Assembly: GCA_018969405.1 (NCBI GenBank)
Contig: JAGWYK010000017.1
Span: 1 to 39,219 of the forward strand
Length of the DNA stretch: 39,219 nucleotides
Direction of reading: 5' to 3'
Source: Acidobacteriota bacterium
GTDB lineage: Bacteria > Actinomycetota > Acidimicrobiia > Acidimicrobiales > Acidimicrobilacustridaceae
Shown: in pieces, positions 32,027-39,219 of the stretch
How positions within the stretch are numbered: position 1 is the first letter of the stretch
How the letters are laid out: every line of letters begins with the position of its first letter
Notes under the pieces: model-generated
The model's database searches: none
Seen by the model: the letters and a program-made list of their open reading frames with translations, nothing else
What the model was told of the DNA's origin: nothing
Position numbers and translations under genes: made by a program

Positions 32027-32746
32027 GTGGATCAGTCCGGCCTCAGTTCGACCGAGTTCGCGTCGGTCGTCACCGCCATCACCTCGGCCTTCGGCGACCC
32101 GACCCGTCGGGAGATCTACCTGCTGGCCCGTGAAGCCACCGACGGCGTGACCGCCTCCGAGGTGGCCCGCACCATCGACCTGCATCCGAACGTGGCCCGT
32201 CACCACCTCGACAAGCTGACCGCCGGTGGCTACCTGACCGTGTCGGTGGCCCGCGGCGGCACCGGGGCGGGTCGTCCCTCCAAGCGCTACCGTGCCACCA
32301 CCCGGGGCGACCATCTCGACCTGCCGGTCCGCCATGACGATGTGCTGGTCACCCTCCTCGGACGGGCGCTCGACCTGCTTCCCCGGGAGCAGGCCGAGGC
32401 CATGGCCGAGGAGGTCGGCGTCGAGTACGGCCGCCTGATGGCTCGCAGTCTCGGCTACGACGGCGACCACCAGCGGTCCTTCCGATCCGCGCTCCACGCC
32501 GTGGCCGATGCCCTCACCGCCCATGGCTTCGCCGCCCATGCCGAGAAGCGCAACGACGAGTTGCGCATCGTGTCCGAGCACTGCCCGTTCGGCGATGCCG
32601 TGCTCACCAACCCTGTCATCTGCGCCGTCGACCGCGGGATGATGAAGGGCATGATGTCGGAGCTGCACGGCGGCGAGACCATCCTCGCCATCGAGTCCTC
32701 GAAACCCATGGGTGACACGGTCTGCGTCACTGCGGTCGAAGCCTGA
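32027..32746 (+). CDS. SufR-like winged-helix regulator, probable Fe-S sensor
   Basis: 239 residues. N-terminal ArsR/HTH_20-type winged helix (about 12-90): DPTRREIYLLAREATDGVTA, recognition-helix region VARTIDLHPNVARHHLDKL, wing GGYLTVSVARGGTGAGRPSK. The C-terminal half resembles the COG2345/SufR group, with EHCPFGDAVLTNPVICAVDRG. It has three Cys at 186, 199 and 233; C-X12-C is, as I recall, the spacing of the cluster-binding pair in SufR, so a [4Fe-4S] cluster is plausible. SufR represses the suf operon when its cluster is present. No sufBCD genes are here; instead a desulfurase homologue follows after 7 nt. GTG start, leaderless-type promoter, inverted repeat upstream. Confidence 0.8.
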   Translation: MDQSGLSSTEFASVVTAITSAFGDPTRREIYLLAREATDGVTASEVARTIDLHPNVARHHLDKLTAGGYLTVSVARGGTGAGRPSKRYRATTRGDHLDLPVRHDDVLVTLLGRALDLLPREQAEAMAEEVGVEYGRLMARSLGYDGDHQRSFRSALHAVADALTAHGFAAHAEKRNDELRIVSEHCPFGDAVLTNPVICAVDRGMMKGMMSELHGGETILAIESSKPMGDTVCVTAVEA

Positions 32747-32753
32747 ACCCACC

Positions 32754-33920
32754 ATGCCGCGCCATCTGCTCGATCACGCGTCCCTCTCACCGCTGCGCCC
32801 CGAGGCCGCCGAGGCACTCGACGTCTGGAACGATCTCGCCGCCCGGGGAGAGATCGGCGATCCGTCCCGCATCCACGCCGAGGGCATGCGAGCCCGCGCC
32901 GCGCTCGAGCAGGCCCGTGAGCAGGTGGCGGACCTGATCGGGGCCCGACCCCGGGAGATCATCTTCACCAGCGATGCCTCCGAGTCGGTGACCGCGGCCA
33001 CCTGGGGCGCGGTGCGCCATGCCGTGGAGCGCGGCATCACCCCCTCGATCGTGCTCGCTGCCATGGAGCAGGCCTCGGTGCGGGACTCCTCGGCGCAGTT
33101 CGCCCCGGCCTTCGGCGGAGAGGTCGTCACCATCGGCGTGGATCGGGTGGGACGCGTCGATCTCGAGGCCATGTTCGCCGCCATCACCCCCACCACGGCG
33201 CTGGTGCATCTGCAGTGGGGCAACCATGAGGTCGGCACCCTCCAGCCGGTCGCCGCCGTGGTGGACCGCTGTCGCGAGCTCGAGGTGCTCGTGCACATCG
33301 ACGCCTCCCAGGCCGTCGGCCGCGTCCCGGTCGGGTTCGACGCCCTCGGCGCCGACCTGCTGTCGTTCAGCGGTCACCTGTTCGGCGCACCCTCCGGCAC
33401 CGGTGTGCTCGCCGTGCGCCGCGGACTCCGCCTCGAACCCCTGCTGCAGGGCAGTGCCCAGGAACGGGGTCGGCGCTCGGGCCTCGAGGCACTGGTGCCG
33501 ATCATGGGTCTCGGCGCCGCGGCCGCCGCCCTCGATCCCCTGCGCCTGCAGCGCGAGGAGCAGCAGTCTCGGGCGCTCATCACCAGCATCATCAACCTCG
33601 CCACCGCCATCGATGATGTCGAACTGCTCGGCGACCCCGACATCGAGGGTCGGCTGCCCCATCTCGCCTGCGTCGCCGTGGGCGGGGTCGAGCCCCAGGC
33701 GGTGCTGCTCGGTCTCGATCAGGCGGGCATCGCTGCGCATTCGGGCAGCGCATGCGCCTCGGAGGGGATCGAACCGTCACCGGTGCTCGCCGCCATGGGC
33801 GTCGACGCCGAGCGCTCCCTGCGCTTCTCGGTCGGATGGAACTCCAGCGGTGCCGATGTGGTGGCGCTGCGCACCCATCTCGCACCGATCATCGCCGGAC
33901 TCCGCGCCCTCGCCGGCTGA
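32754..33920 (+). CDS. Cysteine-desulfurase-family protein lacking the PLP lysine (probable pseudoenzyme)
   Basis: 388 residues, fold-type I aminotransferase class V, closest in pattern to NifS/IscS: LLDHASLSPLRPEA, REIIFTSDASESV, WGNHEVGTLQP, HIDASQAVGRVP (D183, Q186), QERGRRSGLEALVPIMG, HSGSACASEGIEPSP. The mobile-loop Cys335 that carries the persulfide is kept. The lysine that binds PLP in S-G/A-H-K is Leu209 (SGHLFGAPSGTG, codon CTG at 33378). The His that stacks on PLP is Gln106 (AMEQASV), and GGTES is DASES. The whole chain contains no lysine. It is full length and open, so it is kept as a protein; a role in binding or scaffolding is inference. ATG 32754 follows the SufR-like stop by 7 nt. 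Confidence 0.85.
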   Translation: MPRHLLDHASLSPLRPEAAEALDVWNDLAARGEIGDPSRIHAEGMRARAALEQAREQVADLIGARPREIIFTSDASESVTAATWGAVRHAVERGITPSIVLAAMEQASVRDSSAQFAPAFGGEVVTIGVDRVGRVDLEAMFAAITPTTALVHLQWGNHEVGTLQPVAAVVDRCRELEVLVHIDASQAVGRVPVGFDALGADLLSFSGHLFGAPSGTGVLAVRRGLRLEPLLQGSAQERGRRSGLEALVPIMGLGAAAAALDPLRLQREEQQSRALITSIINLATAIDDVELLGDPDIEGRLPHLACVAVGGVEPQAVLLGLDQAGIAAHSGSACASEGIEPSPVLAAMGVDAERSLRFSVGWNSSGADVVALRTHLAPIIAGLRALAG

Positions 33921-33953
33921 GTCCCCTCGGCACCACCCGGTGCGGACGTTGAC

Positions 33954-33959
33954 TAGCGT
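33954..33959 (+). promoter_or_regulatory. -10 box of the SixA-like gene, leaderless type
   Basis: TAGCGT is followed by exactly 6 nt and then the GTG start at 33966. TTGAC directly abuts the box and is too close to serve as its -35. Confidence 0.45.
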
Positions 33960-33965
33960 GCCCTC

Positions 33966-34427
33966 GTGACGATCTTCCTCACCCGCCACGCCCATGCCGG
34001 CAAGCGCGCCACCTGGGACGGCGACGATCGACTCCGACCCCTCTCGGACCGAGGCCTCGCCCAGGCCGAGGCGCTGGCCGTGCTGCTCGACGCCGAGTCG
34101 CCCCGTCGTCTGGTCTCCAGCCCCTTTGTGCGCTGCATGCAGAGCCTGGAGCCGTTGGCGGCGCGGGTCGAGCTGACGGTCGAGGCCGAGCCCCGACTCG
34201 CCGAGGGGGCCGATCCCGCTGATGCACTGGCGCTGCTGCTGGACCTCGATGCCGTCGACGGCGTGGCCTGCAGCCACGGTGATCTCATCCCTCCGCTGCT
34301 GCGCGCCCTGCGTGACCTCGGCATGGAGACCTCTGGACCCCTGCTCGATCAGAAGGGCTCACTGTGGGTGATCGAGACCGTGGCCGGAGTTCCGGTGCGC
34401 GGCCACTACCACCCTCCCCGAGCCTGA
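33966..34427 (+). CDS. SixA-like histidine phosphatase
   Basis: 153 residues, the short form of the histidine phosphatase superfamily. TIFLTRHAHAGKR carries the RHG-type motif as RHA (catalytic His8), and VACSHGDLIPPLL carries the second His. SSPFVRCMQSLEPLA and AEPRLAEGADP match the core. In E. coli SixA acts on phosphohistidine domains of phosphorelay proteins; the target here is unknown. GTG start at 33966 with no Shine-Dalgarno. It lies 45 nt after the desulfurase-like gene but appears to have its own promoter. Confidence 0.85.
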   Translation: MTIFLTRHAHAGKRATWDGDDRLRPLSDRGLAQAEALAVLLDAESPRRLVSSPFVRCMQSLEPLAARVELTVEAEPRLAEGADPADALALLLDLDAVDGVACSHGDLIPPLLRALRDLGMETSGPLLDQKGSLWVIETVAGVPVRGHYHPPRA

Positions 34428-34495
34428 GTTCCGGCGGGTCCGGATCCCGGCGAACCCCGATCCCGACGAGCTCGGATCCTCCGCTCGCGTCGTCC

Positions 34496-34536
34496 GCTCA
34501 GCTCAGCTCAGCGCAGCGCAGTCTCGACGTCTCGAC
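34496..34536. repeat. Short tandem repeats at the 3' end of the ccmI-like gene
   Basis: Three GCTCA units (34496-34510), two GCGCA units (34511-34520) and two GTCTCGAC units (34521-34536) follow one another. The stop codon of the ccmI-like gene is inside the third GCTCA, so slippage would alter the last residues. Confidence 0.6.
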
Positions 34537-35407
34537 GCACGCTGTCGATCATCGTGGTCATGGAGGGCGGGATGGCCGTCATGTCGACGGCGTCGAGATC
34601 AGCCTTCGCCGCCGCGTACTGACCGGCGTTGCGCTCCAGGATGGCCCGGAACACCCGGGCATCGGCGTAGGTGGGATCGATGGCGATGGCGCGATCGAGG
34701 TAGGTCCGTGCCTGGGCGTCGAGCTGCGCCGCCTGCGTCGCGTCACTGTTGACGGCGATGGTGTGCAGCACCCAGCCCCGATAGGTGAGGGCCTCGGTGT
34801 TGGCCGGCGAGAGCTGCAGCGCCCGGTCATAGGCGGAGATGGCGTTCTCGAAGTAGGTCAACGCCTTGGCGCCATCGCCGGCGCTGAGCGCCTGACTGGC
34901 CAGACCGGTGGCGCTCTGGGCCTGGAGGATGAGATTGGCGCTGTCCTGTCGGGCATCGCCGGTGAGGCCCTGACCGGGGGCGCGGGTGCCGGCGTTGCGG
35001 AACACCGCCCAGCCGGCACCGACGGCGAGCACCGCCACGATCACCAGCGTGAGCACGGTCCGCCCCGCCGTGCGGGTCCGGCGGGCCGCCGCCACCTGTT
35101 CGTCGCGCTGGGCGATGGCCCGCAGCACCACCGCGGCGCGGGAGGTGTAGGCGTCCTTCAGGGCCTCGTAGTCCCCGTCGTCGACATCGCCGACCTCATA
35201 CTCCCGTTCGAGATCAGCCAGGGAGGCGAGCAGGAAGTCGCGTTCCTCCTCGAGGGCGACGAGCGCATCGGGATCGAGCGAGCGGCGGGCAGGGTCCGTC
35301 GCGGTGGGCGCAGGGCGCGGCGTCGCCGACGGCCCCACCGACGGGGTCGCCGCAGCGCGCCGGGCTCGTCGGGCGGCGGTGCCGCGGACGGGGGGCTCGG
35401 TGCTCAT
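34508..35407 (-). CDS. ccmI: CcmI-like TPR protein of cytochrome c maturation
   Basis: 299 residues. A Pro/Ala-rich N-terminus precedes a CcmI-type helical segment (LDPDALVALEEERDFLLASL, then YEVGDVDDGDYEALKDAY), one membrane helix (about 116-136), and TPR-like repeats (about 165-290: ALTYFENAISAYDRALQLSP, ARTYLDRAIAIDPTYADARVF). CcmI presents apocytochrome c to the haem ligation complex. The pre-helix motif plus position after ccmH support the name; the sequence alone would only say TPR membrane protein. ATGA overlap with ccmH. Ends in a tandem-repeat stretch. Confidence 0.8.
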   Translation of the reverse strand: MSTEPPVRGTAARRARRAAATPSVGPSATPRPAPTATDPARRSLDPDALVALEEERDFLLASLADLEREYEVGDVDDGDYEALKDAYTSRAAVVLRAIAQRDEQVAAARRTRTAGRTVLTLVIVAVLAVGAGWAVFRNAGTRAPGQGLTGDARQDSANLILQAQSATGLASQALSAGDGAKALTYFENAISAYDRALQLSPANTEALTYRGWVLHTIAVNSDATQAAQLDAQARTYLDRAIAIDPTYADARVFRAILERNAGQYAAAKADLDAVDMTAIPPSMTTMIDSVRRDVETALR

Positions 35408-35955
35408 CGCGAGGATCCCTCACCATGGTCGTCGTCGACGGGGCTCTCCGGGTCGGCGGGCGGACCGGACCCCCCGGCCAGGGCCGAGGCCACCAGAGCC
35501 CGGTCGGCGTCGGTGGCCGAGGAGTCCTCGGTGAGGCTCCATCGTCGGAAGGCGATGGCCAGGCCGGCGAGGGCCAGGGCCAGGGCCACCACCGGCAGGA
35601 TCCAGACCAGTGCGTTGATGCCCTCGGCCGAGGGGGTGAGCAGGATGGCCTCGCCGTAGCGGGCGGCGTAGTAGGCCCGGATCTGTTCGTCGGTCTGCCC
35701 CTGCTGGACCTGCTCGGCGATCTCCTTGCGGATCTCGAGCGACGCCGGCGCGTTCGAGACGGCGACGGACTCACCGGCACAGACCGGGCACTTGATGGTG
35801 GTGGAGATGGTGTTGACGCGATCCTGCGCGGTGGGAGCGCTGCGGGTGGTGAAGGTCGCCACCGACAGGACGGCGACGATCACCACCGCCATCGCCACCC
35901 ACGGCACCCAGCGGCGCACCGGAGACCGAGCCGACCGGGTCGCACCGGCGGTCAT
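35404..35955 (-). CDS. ccmH: Cytochrome c maturation protein CcmH
   Basis: 183 residues. An N-terminal membrane helix (about 17-36) is followed by TISTTIKCPVCAGESVAVSN, the CcmH/CycL active site with C56 and C59, and the conserved AYYAARYGEAILLTPSAEGINALVW. A second helix (about 110-132) then leads to an acidic cytosolic tail (SPVDDDHGEGSSR). CcmH keeps the apocytochrome CxxCH cysteines reduced. Start 35955 overlaps the ccmG stop as ATGA. Confidence 0.94.
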   Translation of the reverse strand: MTAGATRSARSPVRRWVPWVAMAVVIVAVLSVATFTTRSAPTAQDRVNTISTTIKCPVCAGESVAVSNAPASLEIRKEIAEQVQQGQTDEQIRAYYAARYGEAILLTPSAEGINALVWILPVVALALALAGLAIAFRRWSLTEDSSATDADRALVASALAGGSGPPADPESPVDDDHGEGSSR

Positions 35956-36505
35956 CGACCGACTCCGGCGCCGGTGACGCTGAGTCCGCCGTTGGCGTCG
36001 ATGACCGCATCGAGCTCGGCGGCGGTGACCCCGCCGAAGAACCCCTGCACCACCAGACCACTGGGCGCCACGATGTAGGACTCGGGCACCCGGGTGACGC
36101 CGTAGTCGAGGGCCACACGACCGGTGTCGCTCGGAATGACCGGCCAGGTCGCACCGGACCGCGTGAAGTACTCGCGGATGGCCTCGGCGTCGTCGCTGAA
36201 GGCGAGACTGACGACCGACACCGGTTCTCCGGCGTGGGCGGTGACGAACTGCTGGAGCTGCGGATCCTCGAGTCGGCATTCGGTGCACCAGGTGGCGAAG
36301 AAGTTCACCACCACCCACTCGCCCCGATGGCGCGAGAGCTCGTAGGTGCTGCCATCCAGCGTGACACCGGAGAAATTCGGCGCCGCCTGGCCGACGATCT
36401 GACTGGCGATCGGCCTGCTGGTCCCCCGGGTGGCCAGCAGGGCCACCAGTGCGACGGCGACGAGACCGACGAGGATCGAGGCCACCCGGATGGAACCTCG
36501 CGACC

Positions 36506-36509
<4 letters not shown>
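35952..36509 (-). CDS. ccmG: Thiol-disulfide oxidoreductase CcmG/DsbE-like
   Basis: 185 residues. N-terminal signal anchor (about 9-27), then a thioredoxin fold: GQAAPNFSGVTLDGSTYELS, VVVNFFATWCTECRLEDPQL with active site C75-T-E-C78, VSLAFSDDAEAIREYF, and the cis-Pro loop GVTRVPESYIVAPSG. CcmG usually has C-x-P-C; Thr-Glu here is unusual and may change redox potential. It reduces CcmH/apocytochrome outside the membrane. ATGA overlaps on both sides. Confidence 0.92.
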
Positions 36510-38478
<1,969 letters not shown>

Positions 38479-38482
<4 letters not shown>

Positions 38483-38973
38483 GGGGCGCAGGCCAGTGCG
38501 TTCGTCACCGGCACCTTCCCGCCCTGCTCCGCCTCGGAGAGACGATCGGCCTCCGCCGCCTTGTAGACCTCGGAGTGCTTCACGATCATGAGATCGGAGT
38601 CGAAGGTGGTCGATCCGTCGGCGGCGAAGTGGCCCTCGAGCAGCACCGCCTCGTTCTCCTTGAACATCTCGGGAGGATCGCCCACGTGACGGACCGGGAT
38701 CTCGACCCCGTTGTAGGTGACACCGAAGGCGACCCCATCGCCGGTGCGGGCGATGGTGCACGGGGCCACGGTGCCCTGCAGCCGGAACCGGGTGGTGCCG
38801 AGCGAGGAACGCTGGGCGACCGCCTCATCGACGTTCCGGTAGAAGGTCGAGGCGCTGCCGAGGGCCTGGAACACCAGGAACCCACCACCCACGAGCACCA
38901 CGGCCAACAGCAGCAGGGCCGGAAGCCGGCGGCGACGGCGGGGCGCCTCCGAGGTGCGCGGGGTCAGCTCCAT
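38479..38973 (-). CDS. ccmE: Haem chaperone CcmE
   Basis: 164 residues. Arg-rich N-terminus (RRRRR), a membrane anchor (about 17-37), then an OB-fold with FRLQGTVAPCTIAR, VTYNGVEIPVRHVGDPPEMF, VLLEGHFAADGSTT and the haem-binding HxxxY motif as KHSEVY (H133, Y137). It carries haem from CcmC to CcmF. The sequence after Y137 (KAAEADRLSEAEQ) diverges from the YmPpE ending of proteobacterial CcmE. ATG 38973 lies inside the end of ccmD. Confidence 0.93.
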
Positions 38974-39101
38974 CGACGTCTCTCGGGCGGAACCTGCGTG
39001 GAGATGGATCGACCGCGCCGGATGGTGCGGGCGGCATACCCGGCCAACGATCCGAACACGATGACCCACGCGGCGGCGACGTAGCCCCAGTTGCCGCTCA
39101 T
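38964..39101 (-). CDS. ccmD: Small membrane protein in the CcmD position
   Basis: 45 residues: MSGNWGYVAAAWVIVFGSLA, then GYAARTIRRGRS and a basic tail. One membrane helix followed by an R-rich stretch is the CcmD layout (GxYVxxAWxxx...). CcmD releases holo-CcmE from the CcmABC complex. The ATG overlaps the ccmC stop (ATGA at 39098-39101) and its 3' end overlaps the ccmE start by 10 bp. Too short for strong sequence proof; position carries the call. Confidence 0.8.
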   Translation of the reverse strand: MSGNWGYVAAAWVIVFGSLAGYAARTIRRGRSISTQVPPERRRWS

Positions 39102-39219
39102 GACGCCGCCCCCTCGGCCCGGCGCTCGGCGATGGCCACGTCGAGTCCGGCCTCATCGAGCTGGTCCTCCAGCCAGGCCAGTCGGAACCGATGGATGAGC
39201 AGCCAGGCGAACACGAGAC
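39098..39219 (-). CDS. ccmC: Haem exporter protein CcmC, C-terminal end (cut by window edge)
   Basis: The last 39 codons are present: LVFAWLLIHRFRLAWLEDQL, then DEAGLDVAIAERRAEGAAS and TGA. A membrane helix leading into a charged cytosolic tail right before ccmD is what CcmC has. The tryptophan-rich haem motif lies outside the window, so the name depends on operon order. Confidence 0.65.
   Translation of the reverse strand, partial: LVFAWLLIHRFRLAWLEDQLDEAGLDVAIAERRAEGAAS

Noticed and set aside
33949-33959. TTGAC as the -35 box of the SixA-like gene
   Set aside because: It directly touches the TAGCGT -10 box; a -35 element needs about 17 bp of spacing.

Overview
This is a 39.2 kb stretch of high-GC chromosome from an actinobacterium. 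The lineage markers are a WhiB protein beside a PdtaS-type histidine kinase, a DUF3107 protein, the Actinobacteria-typical trio phosphatase/DUF3090/SCO1664-like kinase, and an F420-dehydrogenase-type flavoprotein. A System I (Ccm) cytochrome c maturation operon is unusual for mycobacteria and streptomycetes, which makes a deep-branching class such as Acidimicrobiia likely. That class call is inference. The content is mostly housekeeping. I see no transposase, integrase, phage gene, CRISPR array or rRNA.

Layout. 1-8003 (minus): argS-lysA-tauE-like, then hom-thrC-(apgM-like)-rho (rho is cut by the left edge). The order matches Mycobacterium tuberculosis argS-lysA-thrA-thrC-thrB-rho, except that an apgM-like protein occupies the thrB position. 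8092-9812 (plus): murA and a YccF-like membrane protein. 9896-9970 (plus): tRNA-Arg(CCG), lying wholly antisense inside the 3' end of an acyl-CoA ligase gene (9879-11435, minus) that follows an LCP cell-wall ligase gene. 13099-14349 (minus): an acyl-CoA dehydrogenase. 14465-15646 (plus): an FrhB-like Fe-S/F420 flavoprotein. 15671-16141 (minus): a lipoprotein. 16256-18164 (plus): the overlapping uncharacterised trio. 18216-20675 (minus): a DUF2231 membrane protein and etfBA. 20760-21674 (plus): a diacylglycerol-kinase-like protein, converging on a glycerophosphodiesterase. 22345-22663: a 319-bp regulatory region ahead of whiB. 23049-26037 (minus): pdtaS, DUF3107 and mrp. 26106-31866 (minus): a dppA-B-C-DF peptide transporter. 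32027-34427 (plus): a SufR-like regulator, a lysine-free cysteine-desulfurase homologue and a SixA-like phosphatase. 34508-39219 (minus): ccmC(partial)-D-E-F-G-H-I.

How it works together. The left block makes aspartate-family amino acids. murA and LCP serve the cell wall. The acyl-CoA ligase, acyl-CoA dehydrogenase and ETF genes together could activate and oxidise acyl chains and pass the electrons on. The ccm operon matures c-type cytochromes for respiration. WhiB, PdtaS and the SufR-like protein form a sensing layer, two of them (by family) through Fe-S clusters.

The points most worth a second look are: the cysteine-desulfurase homologue with no lysine anywhere in 388 residues, sitting 7 nt behind a SufR-like regulator; a 14-bp perfect inverted repeat in that regulator's promoter; the tRNA gene buried in a CDS; the apgM-for-thrB replacement; the kinase/phosphatase/DUF3090 trio; and a split between genes with TAnnnT boxes 6-10 nt from the start codon (likely leaderless) and genes with Shine-Dalgarno sequences.
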